From: Echinostoma caproni
Taxonomy: Eukaryota; Platyhelminthes; Trematoda; Plagiorchiida; Echinostomatidae
Assembly: GCA_900618425.1 (NCBI GenBank)
Contig: UZAN01039880.1
Location: 42,065 to 106,064, forward strand
Direction of reading: 5' to 3'
DNA length: 64,000 nt
Shown piece by piece: positions 21,719-32,945 of the stretch (positions are counted from its first letter, which is position 1; every line of letters starts with the position of its first letter). The position numbers were made by a program, and so were the translations under genes. Below the pieces are notes generated by a model, which saw only the letters and a list, made by a program, of their open reading frames with translations, did no database searches and was not told the origin of the DNA.

Positions 21719-24230
21719 ATTTACAAAACGAATTCAACACCAAATACATAACGTTTTCAATAAAATTATAGTTGCCTGAACATTATGTTGGTCTCACCAA
21801 GAAAGATATCTACGTCAAGATTCTGAGTAAATTTCATGATCATATGTGGAATTATAACATCAATAGCAAAGCTGTCAACAAAATTGATTCCCATAACTTT
21901 GTTTCCCTCATGTGTGCAAGTCACCACATGTAACTGTTTAGCGAAGTGATCAGTATGTTTGGACTTATTCTAACTCATACACGTAGCCAGCGTCCATGCG
22001 TTGGTTCAAATTCCGATATGCCTAGTTTCAGTTCAGTTGCATAAGTAACCCATGAATCAACTTTCTCCTCTGGGAAATTAAATGCCAATTCGCATATAAA
22101 GACCCAACCTTTCGCTTGCCATGAATTCGAAAGAGAACAATGGTTTGGTTGTAAGATCCTGCGCTGCTTCTAAGACTGATCAATATGATACTCGTTTCTT
22201 GTCAATCCGGCGTTTTCAGAGGATTGTCATCCTCTCACCAGTATTTAAGTTTGAAGCTCATCGGATGGTTAGGATTCACTCAAATCAAAGGATCAGTTGA
22301 GAAACCATGATAGTCTTTTTGGCTATCCAGGTATTATTCCAATTACTGGGCTACCAAATGCATCTAACCAATCCCATACGATAGAAGAAAAAAAAGTTAC
22401 TGGTTTTCGTGACGCTATATGAGATAGTCACACGATTTATCAAATGAATACTTTTATGTGACATCCTTGGATTTGCAGATTTTACGCTAAATATTGCCAA
22501 CATATAAGTGTTGCTCGGGTACATCCGTCAGCCTTGCTTACTGAGGTTCTAATTCACGTCTAACATGCGAATGTTGGTAGAGTAAAAGTAAATGCGGATA
22601 ATGATCACTGACGGCTATTAAGTTGTAGCGCACGACCTCCAAGCTGGGTTAGGTCTCACTTGAACCAAAGGAAAACATGTTTACTTGTAGAATACGGTTC
22701 CACAACGTTCATGCCTGATTGCATGCGATTTCAAATAGAGTGAGCATGCGCAATCGATCAGAGACAAACCTACCAAACCTGGGGTTATTTTATCCAAACA
22801 GGGTAGGTGCACTAGTGTTGCGACACGTAACACTTTACTTTTTGCATTTAACCGGTATGATATAGCCTCCCCTGGCTACAACGAGGACAAAGGCGAAAAT
22901 AGGCAGAAATAAATGGTGGAATAATTGCCAAAGGAAAATCGAGTTTGGATTTGCAGCCACGCGTGATCTTATCTGATCAACGAGAAAGACCATCTCCAAA
23001 TGAGGGAGCGTACATGAAATGCCGTGAAGACACAAAGACATCTCTCTCTTCCCTATCTTTGATATAGTGGTGTAGCTACTATATGTCTTTGATTACCAAT
23101 AAATCGTAAGTAATACCTTTTCGAGGTTGCATATTGAATGACTTATTTTCCCCTTAGAATGGTAATCAGTTGGCCAGCTTAGATTTTAATACGAATGATT
23201 TTCACGAATTGTAGTTCAAAATATTGCATGAAAACCGTAATTTCCGTAGAGGAATAACATATGGGCTTGGTCGTATTCTGCATGTAAACTTTTATTCCAT
23301 GACATTGTCTGCTGAAGGATAACGGTGGTTCAGTAATCGCTCTGCTAAACCGTTTCTTTGTAAACATCTGTATTTTAAGAAGTCAGCCTAGAATTAACTC
23401 GGCGGAGCACTTTAGATTATTTTGATATATTCTTGTCTATAGACGAGGATTTTAACGGCTGAGAATTGATTTGACTTTACGGACACAACTGAAGCGTGCG
23501 TTGTGAAGTCAGGGGTTATAAATTGGATCTTTTTCAAGAACTCTGGTCAAGTCATTACTTTGACGATTTCGTCTAACATATGTGTGTCATGGAAACTAAT
23601 TCAAACCAATCAGTATGCTTAGTTTTTCTTCAAATGAATATGGTTGTTATTCGATTTATCTTCGGTTTAGTTTGGAAACTGATTAGCTTTAGCAATGTGA
23701 CATTTCGAATGCACTTCATTTTTTTGACGTTTGCGCTGAGTTTGCCTCTAATGGTCGATTGATGAATCAATGTGGTGCTTTTTTATTAATGCATTATTGC
23801 TAGCTGAGTGTACGGTTGACAATATGTCAATGAAATCTTTAAATCTGGTGCAGACTGCAGTAACTGTTTGCTAATAGTTGATTATCCGCCCTTCTGGTTT
23901 TCCTCTAGTTGTATATCGTATTGGTTATAAAACTCTGTCCAAATCTGTATTCATTCCTACGGTTATAGAGTGAAATCAATCTTTCAGGTTGCATGAAATT
24001 TGAATTCAACATTTTTCACATTCAATATACATTCTCTCTGATTTCCGTTCAACAAAAGTTGGTTCTGCCTCCAAACAACGAAAGCCCTTTTATGAATTGT
24101 TGAAGACAATGGTGTTGTCACTAGTCTGATCCAGCTTATAGTCATAACAACAAGTTATCTTCTTTTCGAATTTATTTACCGTTTCAAATTCGTGTAATAA
24201 AATAACTGTTGAGCTAGACTGTTTCGAGGT
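21719..24230. other. No recognisable feature
   Basis: About 2.5 kb without shared repeats. GTTGGTTCAAATTCCG near 22000 resembles a B box but lacks an A box at the right spacing. Short frames at 22835-23041, 23179-23367 and 23580-23762 show no motif. Confidence 0.45.
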
Positions 24231-24276
24231 ATGGGAGGTGTCTTGTGATCATTTCTTATTTGTATTTATCAAGCAG

Positions 24277-24423
24277 CGGCAGAGTAGTAAAATGTCGGCC
24301 CACATGACGTACCCACAGTTTGAAATAAATGAGACCCGCAAACTCTTAGAGCGTGGAAACATGGGCATGTTTTCGTGGACGGAATTCGATAAAAAGAAGT
24401 CCAGTCACACAAATGTTCACTAA
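24277..24423 (+). CDS. Candidate terminal exon, unknown protein
   Basis: A pyrimidine-rich run (ATTTCTTATTTGTATTTATC) followed by AAGCAG is a plausible acceptor at 24276, with an alternative at 24282. The frame then reads RQSSKMSAHMTYPQFEINET and ends FDKKKSSHTNVH-stop at 24421-24423. An internal ATG at 24292 would give 43 residues. The mix of charged and polar residues looks coding, unlike the AT-rich frames around it. No family is recognised, and no upstream exon was found nearby. An overlapping minus-strand frame is likely its shadow. Confidence 0.3.
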   Translation, partial: RQSSKMSAHMTYPQFEINETRKLLERGNMGMFSWTEFDKKKSSHTNVH

Positions 24424-27400
24424 ACTCAGATCCCTTTTGCACACGGTGGAAATGATATGTATTACAAAATAATTGAATGCGTAGCACGATTTCATCAGCC
24501 GGAAGAATTTTGGATTCCATTTCCAGCTGAACATAGAATCAAACTGACCTAGCTGAAGTTCATCTGGCATTTGATCATCAACTCAACAAATGGAACTATT
24601 TCACTGATACACCGTCCGTAAAGTGCTTTGGATCACTATCATTCACTATCATTCATAAATTGCAATCGGTGCCTAACTTGCAGAGTTGCCTGATGTTTGT
24701 CGATATTCACGGAATCATACCATTTCAGTGTTGAAATTAAATAAACCAATATGGGTAAAAATTAGACAAAACCAAAGGGATTAAACGGATGGAAAAAAGT
24801 GACAATTTATACCTTTTCTCGTTTGGTCCCAATTGGATGTTTTCGATTACCTACTACGCATAACAGATAGTTTCTAGCGTATCGTGTGTAACGCCACTGC
24901 CCTATTTGGTATTAGCCTGTAAAGTATTATGATCATTTTAATCAGACCGCTCTATCTGTGCACTGAATTTTTGTGCCTTGATGTACGGTCTCGACCTCCC
25001 GCACCACTCTACCATTGATCGCCACTAGCCGTCTCACTCTCGATTGCAATGTACTTTTTGTAATTGCTTGATGTAATATATTGATTGAGAAGAAAGTTCC
25101 TCACGGAAACCGTTTTCTGCACTGTCTTTGAATAAATTCAACGGATTTAAAGTATTTGGTTGCTTCCTTGACTGCACGCGGGTAGTTATTTTTCTAAGAT
25201 TAAGGTTCTCTTTTTAACAAGCAAAACGCAAAACGTAGCTTTTGGATTTATAAATCTAAACAGTCGACAAGTAACACACGAAGTGTGACTATGTTCAGCT
25301 AAACATCCTAATGTCAGTGGCGATCGAGGTAAATTTGAAATTACACTCAAGATACGCGGTTTTGTTCGACTGCCGTTTTTCTAACTCAGGTTTTTCCCGG
25401 AACAGCCTTATAGCAAACAAGAATATCATCATTAAATTCGGCTGTGGTATTTTGAACAATTTAAATGGAAAATGATTATTAGACGCCCGTAAATATTAAA
25501 AGTACTCTTTTGGGAGAAAAATGCACAATTTATTAGTTGTTTCAAAATACACGGATACATGTATTTTGCTGGTTTACGAGATTCCAGATCAGTTGATTGA
25601 GGGTGTTCGTATACTGTTTTGAGAACATTGTACTCAGAAACATTACATAAAATAGTTAATACACTTTATTTTGATGCGTATGAGACAACGTCCATTAGAT
25701 AGCGCAAGTATGAGTATCGATGTAAACTTTGGTGACTTTTGTTATTTGCCCTGACTAACAAGGGATTTTATTCATTTTGAAATTTGATTCAGAAAATGAA
25801 ATGACAGTACTTATCCATCGCAAATCACTTGAAGAATGAGGTTGCACGAGCGTGTACCGATGAACGACACACAGGATGTAGAATATGCTGATTGGTATAG
25901 GGGACCGTAGCAGTAAATAACTGCCGCTGAACAAAACAGCGGTAGAGACAACGACGAGAGAAACAGCAACCACTAAACCGCACACACTAAAACTACGCGT
26001 GAGCATCCAGTACGATCAAACAAATCCCATGGGTAGTTTATCATCATTATTGTTGATAAATGGTAATAATTTCTATGCGGTTTATTAGAGGACTGCAAAA
26101 CAACCGACTGGTGGTATCTCGGTGTGTGCAAGTCTGTGGACGCATATACACGTAACACATTTTCTGAATACTGTGAGCTTGAATGGTTCAAAGTGATGGG
26201 ACTATATGCACTGAAGCGGAGCAAGAAGCGGCAATGCTTGATCTGTGGATTGATGACTTGTTAAACGGTTGTTAGGGGTGAATGTTAACTGAATTCCCTT
26301 CAAATGACAATTGTACTATGCATTACACAACGAATTCTGGGAACAGTGTGCAATGTGACATTGCGTTTTGCGATAAACTCATAAAATTGAAACAAAGCGC
26401 AGCAGTGAAATGCAAAGCACTGTGTAAAAAATACACAAGAATAATAAAACAGATTTGCTGCCCAAAATATGAAGTTGCAGAATAACATCAAAGTTTGCTT
26501 TCATTCCACATCACAGAATATATAAATATACAAAACATTGTCTCATTCAAATTAAAGAGAACTTTATATATACAGCTTTTATTACTCTTAATACAGTCTC
26601 GGATGTTTGATCTCGTCCGGACATTCAATAACTGAAAATCCCTTCTAAACTTTTAAATGTGAATTTTGTTCTAGCCCAAAATGACATTTAGCAAATAATA
26701 TAATCTATTTGGGACCTATTTGCAGAGCATAGTGTTTCTGTTCCTCTCAGGGTTCCATTAACAGAAATCGGTTTTAGAGCCCATTGCTTCATTCGTGAAC
26801 TAAAATTCAGCACCGGAAACACTCCAATGTTTCTGAATCGGCAAGTACCAAAAATGTATTTTATTAATACTGTTACCGTTTTGCGATGCAAAGCAATTGA
26901 GAAACAGAAGCGTTGATGTGAAAATACAAGTCAATAACCAATCCGTTTTTTTTACTTCATCGATGAGGACCGTCATAATGAGATCAAGGTTGAAACTTAT
27001 TGACTTGGAAAACTGAGTTAATCTGCATAGTCTCTCGACGGTGCTCATTTCCCTACATTTATGCCTACAAATTATTCAACCTCGGCTAGGAATCGAGTCA
27101 AACGAATGTCATTTGAGCACATCAAGTGCGGCCGAAAGTTTCTCCCAGACTTCATGGGGTACGTTTTAGTCCCTGAAATTTAACCAACAGGCAAACAATC
27201 AGGCTTTATCTTTTGTAGAAGAAACCGGAATTTATCAATCGGTTTCTCCAGAGGATTGGTATGGAGAATGGAAACGCGGTTACTGATTTACAATGCCCCA
27301 ACTACAGCTGTGTTGCTTTCTATGGAACGGTTAGCAGTTGGTGTTGCACACAATCATGGTCATATTTGCCTGTTGAATGAAACTCAGGGATAAAAAGTTA

Positions 27401-29540
27401 GATGTAAGCTGTTTACCGCGGAGGAAAAATAGCACGGCATAGTTTTATTTGGAGATCAGATCTGAACTGTAAGCAATGTCACAGTGCATATAAAACGTTC
27501 GAAACAGTGCTTGCACAACTGGGTTCATGACGGATAGTCATGAGATTTGTAGAAAGCTGACAAACCATTACCGGGCTTAAACACGCTCGTAATCTCTTGC
27601 ACAAAAGGTTCTCAGTAACCATTGCAATATAACAAGTACCCACTTTGATTCATTGTGAATCGACCGTTAAGAATATGTTCAACAGGCGTCAAAGACCAGG
27701 TACTGCTCTAACACTGGATGGTTTGATAACATATGCGTACACAAATTGGTTGATTCAGATGAGCACAAGGTCAGATTATGAGAGTCACAAGATGCCAGCA
27801 GTAAAGAAGAAATGATGCACTTTTGACTTAGATCATAGATCCTCAACTCCCTGCTTGAATTCGTATTCAAGAAGCACATGTTGAGTTGCTGAAATGCACG
27901 TAACCTTTTCACTTTAAACGGTGACAACAGCGCAATTAGGAAACAGAGACTAATGGATGGGTTGTAACGTTTTAAACCTTATTTTTTATATATTTGGAAA
28001 TATTTGTTTTAAATGAAGAATGTATAGGAAGGCTTGGTAAATGAAGATAAAACACCACGTACAACAAAACCCGAAATAACTTAGTTCATGAACTGCACTG
28101 CTAAAACAACTTCACTAGTCAACTGTTCGACTGCAAGCGTATAGAAACAGTTCAAATTCTACCTCGATTACTATATGTTTTATGTATTTATCTTAGATTA
28201 TTACTAAGAGAACGTTCCAGAGCGGTTCAAAAAGGTTAAATAAATTTAAGCAAATGAGTATTATTTTGTTGTCAAAGATATGCGACTTGCGATGGAGGAA
28301 AACACCAAACAGTTTATGATTTCGCTTCGAAGACATTCAACTGCTGCACTCTTTACGAAAAAATAAAGAGAGTTCCTCAGGGTTTCTTGGCATAGGAAAC
28401 GTAGGCCTCGCATCCATGGTTTATGCGCACTACTTATATGGAGGTTTTCTATACACTTAACCAAATAAGAGAACTGATGCGTAGTCATCGCAGTTAGTTG
28501 TAGTATTTATCACTGAAAATTAATGGAGAATTTTCGGTTGAAATAAGTAAAAATAATATTCCATTGGTAGTTTCAAGTTCCGCACAGAGATATACTGCAA
28601 ACAACAAAAAATTGCGGCCAGCATTATCCTGTCATGATAGGGCTGCCACCGTGGTTTCGATCGATAAGCATATACTCTCACTCGTTCCTTCTGTTCAACC
28701 CAAGTGTGACTGGAGATATTTGAAATTCGCATTGATTTTCCCTTGTTGATTGTTTTTCGTGTTTAAAGATTTATCATTATCCTGATCAAATATTCAAATA
28801 AATGTTTGTACACCAGTGAAGAGACAGCCGGAAACAGTTGATGGTGCTTATTTTCGCGCTTCTGAAATTACTGGTTATGTGAGATAAACTGTTTGGTTCA
28901 AATGATGGCTCGAGAATTATGCGTGACTATTGCAGAACACGAAACATTTAGGTGGCTCGTTAACACGTGTGACTGACTACATCTTTTCGGTGAATGAATC
29001 CAACCAAAGCTGAGCATCCGTGTTCCAGAGAGCGTAGCCAAAAAATCTAGTAGTAGTCAATTTAACAGTTATTTTGATTGATTCAAAAAACAAAATAATT
29101 AATATCACATCTTGCCTGATTTGTCACGCATCACACACGGTGTGCGTTGACCAGTCACTTTGCCTACCATGAATTATCACACTTGCGTGATACGAAGAGC
29201 AGCTGTGCGATAATTCCCACATTAGCAGGTCAGGGTCAGTCTGTGCGGGTCACGACATCCTAAGTTCGCCAAAATGTGACAAAGAAGATCGGATAACTAT
29301 TTGAAATTTCCCATTCATTCAGCAATTCGTAATTGTAACTTAGAGGACTTTCTATAGGGTATATCTATCCACCACTATGCATCAACGTGTTGTGTGTACA
29401 ATTGTACGAGTAATATTGGTAATGCAGGAGGAGGATTCCAATCAAAAGTCATACACGGGGAATAAACCCACACGATGAAGTTGAGTTGTGACAGTCTGGC
29501 TGTATACGTGTCCAACCTCATTTCCTGGCAACTCCTACCG
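24424..29540. other. Long stretch with no supported gene or repeat
   Basis: About 5 kb of AT-rich sequence. Frames of 60-83 codons occur on both strands (for example 25755-26006, 26300-26485, 27679-27927 and 28261-28488) but none shows a domain, splice-like borders or similarity to other parts of the window. It fits intron or intergenic sequence. Confidence 0.5.
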
Positions 29541-29554
29541 TAAGATGTCACGTT

Positions 29555-29739
29555 TTATTTGAGTGAGTGAAATTCGTGTTTCGGTTGACTGTGCCAGAAA
29601 TAGTAAATCGTTTGATGGATTTGCAGAGAAGTTTGAACTTTGCACTGCCAGTAGAGCCAAGACTTTGGATGAGCGAAACGCATGTCATATGTAGAATATG
29701 AAACTCGAGGTATACGTTTGTGAAGTTGACGGAAGATAG
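29555..29739 (-). CDS. Candidate terminal exon after a strong acceptor
   Basis: On the minus strand, TATTTTCTCTCTCTCTTTCT followed by TGTGCAG is the best splice acceptor I found in the window; the exon would begin at 29739. Two frames stay open after it. One gives 60 residues from IFRQLHKRIPRVSYSTYD to HSQPKHEFHSLK-stop (stop at 29555-29557). The other, phase 0, begins LSSVNFTNVYLEF and stops at 29548. AATAAA overlaps the stop region and could be the polyadenylation signal. I favour the first frame on its richer mix of charged and aromatic residues. No family is recognised. Confidence 0.33.
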
Positions 29740-29951
29740 CTGCACAAGAAAGAGAGAGAGAAAATAATAACTCCCCCGTTCTAATAATCCTCTTAGTTTC
29801 AGATCAGTTTCGGTTTGCACAACCATTAACCATGCACTATCGTGCATCGGTTTTGATTACTATCTTTTGGCTACCCAGTTGCATGGACAGTGAGAAAAGG
29901 CTAGGAAAAGTTGAAAGTAAGATCGAAGAGAAAATTGAAACGTTCAGTGAA

Positions 29952-30582
29952 TTAATGATACAGAGAAATTGAGAAAATGCATGAACGCCGCTGTTTACGA
30001 CACCCAGCCATATTATTCAATGTCTCGAACCATCGGTTATGACCATCCCGAGGTCCCAATCCAGAAAGCCTAAGAGGACCTGTGTGACCTAAACTCCTGG
30101 TTAGGGTTTTCATACCCTCGTGCCAGATCTTAACTGAACCACCTTGAGCCTTCTTCCACCCACTGCCTGCCTCGGCAAACATCACCTGCCGTGGCAGCCT
30201 ATTTGGAGACCTGCGTAACACATGCCCCAACCAACGTAATCTATGGAGGTCGACCACCTGCTCCAGTGGGCGACTGCGGTTGCCTAAAACTTTTCGCTTG
30301 ACCTCAGCATTGCTCGTCCAGCTACCCCACCAGATTCGTGCAATGCTGCGTAGACAGCAATATTCAAACACCGACAATCTATCTTTGTCCGGTTTTCTAA
30401 ATGGCCAAGTTTCTGCTCCATATAGCAGAGCTGGCCGAACTACTGCAGCATATACTTGACCCTTCACAGACAGCCGGATGTCGTCACGGCGCCACAGATG
30501 TCTCAATTTGGCAAATGCCAACCGAGCCTTCTGTATGCGAGCGGACACTTCATCCGTGATGCGTCCACCGGGTGAGATGTAG
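29952..30582 (-). mobile_element. RTE-type LINE, 3' part of ORF, open
   Basis: On the minus strand the frame begins at the gap edge with YISPGGRITDEVSARIQKA and continues without a stop for about 210 codons. It has LRHLWRRDDIRLSVKGQVYA, LLYGAETWPFRKPDKDRLS, RIWWGSWTSNAEVKRKV and VDLHRLRWLGHVLR. This is the typical post-active-site region of RTE RTs (thumb and C-terminal domain), very like flatworm RTE elements. The ORF ends at 29952 and an AT-rich 3' end follows. The lack of stops over 200 codons makes this the youngest-looking element here. The active site would lie inside the adjacent gap. Confidence 0.92.
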
Positions 30583-31355
30583 NNNNNNNNNNNNNNNNNN
30601 NNNNNNNNNNNNNNNNNNNNNNNNNNNNNNNNNNNNNNNNNNNNNNNNNNNNNNNNNNNNNNNNNNNNNNNNNNNNNNNNNNNNNNNNNNNNNNNNNNNN
30701 NNNNNNNNNNNNNNNNNNNNNNNNNNNNNNNNNNNNNNNNNNNNNNNNNNNNNNNNNNNNNNNNNNNNNNNNNNNNNNNNNNNNNNNNNNNNNNNNNNNN
30801 NNNNNNNNNNNNNNNNNNNNNNNNNNNNNNNNNNNNNNNNNNNNNNNNNNNNNNNNNNNNNNNNNNNNNNNNNNNNNNNNNNNNNNNNNNNNNNNNNNNN
30901 NNNNNNNNNNNNNNNNNNNNNNNNNNNNNNNNNNNNNNNNNNNNNNNNNNNNNNNNNNNNNNNNNNNNNNNNNNNNNNNNNNNNNNNNNNNNNNNNNNNN
31001 NNNNNNNNNNNNNNNNNNNNNNNNNNNNNNNNNNNNNNNNNNNNNNNNNNNNNNNNNNNNNNNNNNNNNNNNNNNNNNNNNNNNNNNNNNNNNNNNNNNN
31101 NNNNNNNNNNNNNNNNNNNNNNNNNNNNNNNNNNNNNNNNNNNNNNNNNNNNNNNNNNNNNNNNNNNNNNNNNNNNNNNNNNNNNNNNNNNNNNNNNNNN
31201 NNNNNNNNNNNNNNNNNNNNNNNNNNNNNNNNNNNNNNNNNNNNNNNNNNNNNNNNNNNNNNNNNNNNNNNNNNNNNNNNNNNNNNNNNNNNNNNNNNNN
31301 NNNNNNNNNNNNNNNNNNNNNNNNNNNNNNNNNNNNNNNNNNNNNNNNNNNNNNN
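30583..31355. other. Assembly gap (Ns) inside the RTE element
   Basis: Run of 773 Ns. It starts exactly where the RTE reading frame would continue toward the RT active site. On the other side (31356 on) I find no clear RTE coding sequence. Confidence 0.98.
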
Positions 31356-32740
31356 TGAAGTGTTCAGCCAATCGATCCCTTACTGAATACGTCAGGGTTA
31401 CAAACTTCAGATGTCCAGCTTAGAATCTACACGTTGTTTTGACCATTTAGTTTTTTTCAGTTGTAGCCATTCTTCAGTTGACAGGTCACATCACAAGTTT
31501 AAGTGTTTGCTTGTTTGACGGTTAAGCAAAACTCTGCTTTTTCCATGTCAGGCAATCCTGGTTGAACGGTTTGCAAAAAACATCCTTGTATCCATACGTT
31601 GTTCTGGTTGATGATGCTTTAAAATCGGACAATCAATCTGCACTTCTCCTTTAACCAGTTGTTTTTTTTATCCTCGTTTGTTCATGCCCGACGGACAGTT
31701 GGTCTCCCTTGCCTTCAAGATGAGGCTTTGTGGCTGCTAGATTCATTCAGCACCCTGGTTTGAATTGTTTTCCACAATCACCTCTGACAGACTGAAACAG
31801 AATTACCCCACTGGTTTTGGAACGATCGTGTGGTTTGAACTGGTATGAATTAAGAAACCCGCCGGCACTGTGTCGAATATGACGAGCACGAAAGCTGCAA
31901 TAATATATACATGTGATTTCGAAATATGAATGGAATAGATTTTACCCTCTGAAACTCAAAATATGAAACGCATCTATCCTGGCGTTAAGCAATGTAGCTT
32001 ACCGTCAAGGTTCTTGTTAGGCGCAGTGGATAGACAAACAAGGATTGCCTACTTCGTCCCGTTTTTACGATCTCTCAGCACTGTATTCCTAGCGCGGTTT
32101 TTCCATTTGGTGGAAATTTCCGTTAATAATAACCCGCATGGGAACTTCCATATAACGAGACCTACGCAGAAAACTAAATAAACAGAACCGGAGTTGTGAA
32201 AATTGGCCCAAGTGGCATATTATTGCTCCCAGTTTAATTGTTGTTGTCATACATACTATGTATTGATCATGAACTGTTAGATCAGAGGCAAGAAACCGGG
32301 CAGGGGGTTTGCGGCCCTGTAGAGAAGCAACAACAGCACACACTATTACCAGGTCTCTACAGGAACCAAGCAGTTATTCACTGCTCTCTGTTAGCCATCA
32401 CTGAAGAAATCCCGTCAACAGCAGAACCAAGGCATAACCGAATTCTGTTCTTCAAAACACGTACATGGATTCTTATGGACGTTCAAGAAAATTTGTGCCT
32501 CCCACTTGAACGGTCATAACCACCAATCTATCTCATGTTTGTTAAATAACGTTTTACTGTTTTGAAAAACGCGGATCCCATAAAGTGTTTTGTCCATGAC
32601 TAAACTCTGACATTCATTTTATGATCCGATTCTTTATATTCCAAAGGACATTAGACAATCTTCACATTTTCGGATCGATATCTCCCGGAAGTTAACAAAG
32701 TTGGTGCTTATACTCATTGTTTGTAGGCAAACGCTTCGTG
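31356..32740. other. No supported gene
   Basis: The 32238-32519 (+) frame of 93 codons includes a locally GC-richer part (32280-32410) but has no recognised motif and no convincing splice borders. The rest is AT-rich unique sequence. Confidence 0.4.
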
Positions 32741-32744
32741 TATT

Positions 32745-32945
32745 ATGTCACTTTTTTTCCTATTTCATTTCAATTCCTTTTAATAAATATGTAAAGATCC
32801 AATTTTAATGAGAGTGAAAGCGGTCAACCAAACGGCTGCCATTCAACACACAAATGGGGAAAGTTAGATGGTGGTGGTAGGATTCGAACACGAATCCCAG
32901 AGGTGATAATTTGGTGACATTACCACCGGGCCACCATGAATTTAG
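32745..32945 (-). mobile_element. tRNA-derived SINE, family A (copy 2)
   Basis: On the minus strand: GGTGGCCCGGTGGTAATGTC (A box), CGTGTTCGAATCCTACCACC (B box), then the family tail CTTTCCCCATTTGTGTGTTG and ATGGCAG, then TTTGGTTGACCGC. The 3' end is A-rich (AAATGAAATAGGAAAAAAAG). It aligns along nearly its whole length with the copies at 1.85 and 46.9 kb. Confidence 0.8.

Noticed and set aside
21960..22030. tRNA-like B box GTTGGTTCAAATTCCG
   Set aside because: No A box at suitable spacing and no match to either SINE family.
30550..31423. Frames of more than 270 codons crossing 30583-31355 on both strands
   Set aside because: They are artefacts of the N run. The real RTE frame is a different phase on the minus strand.
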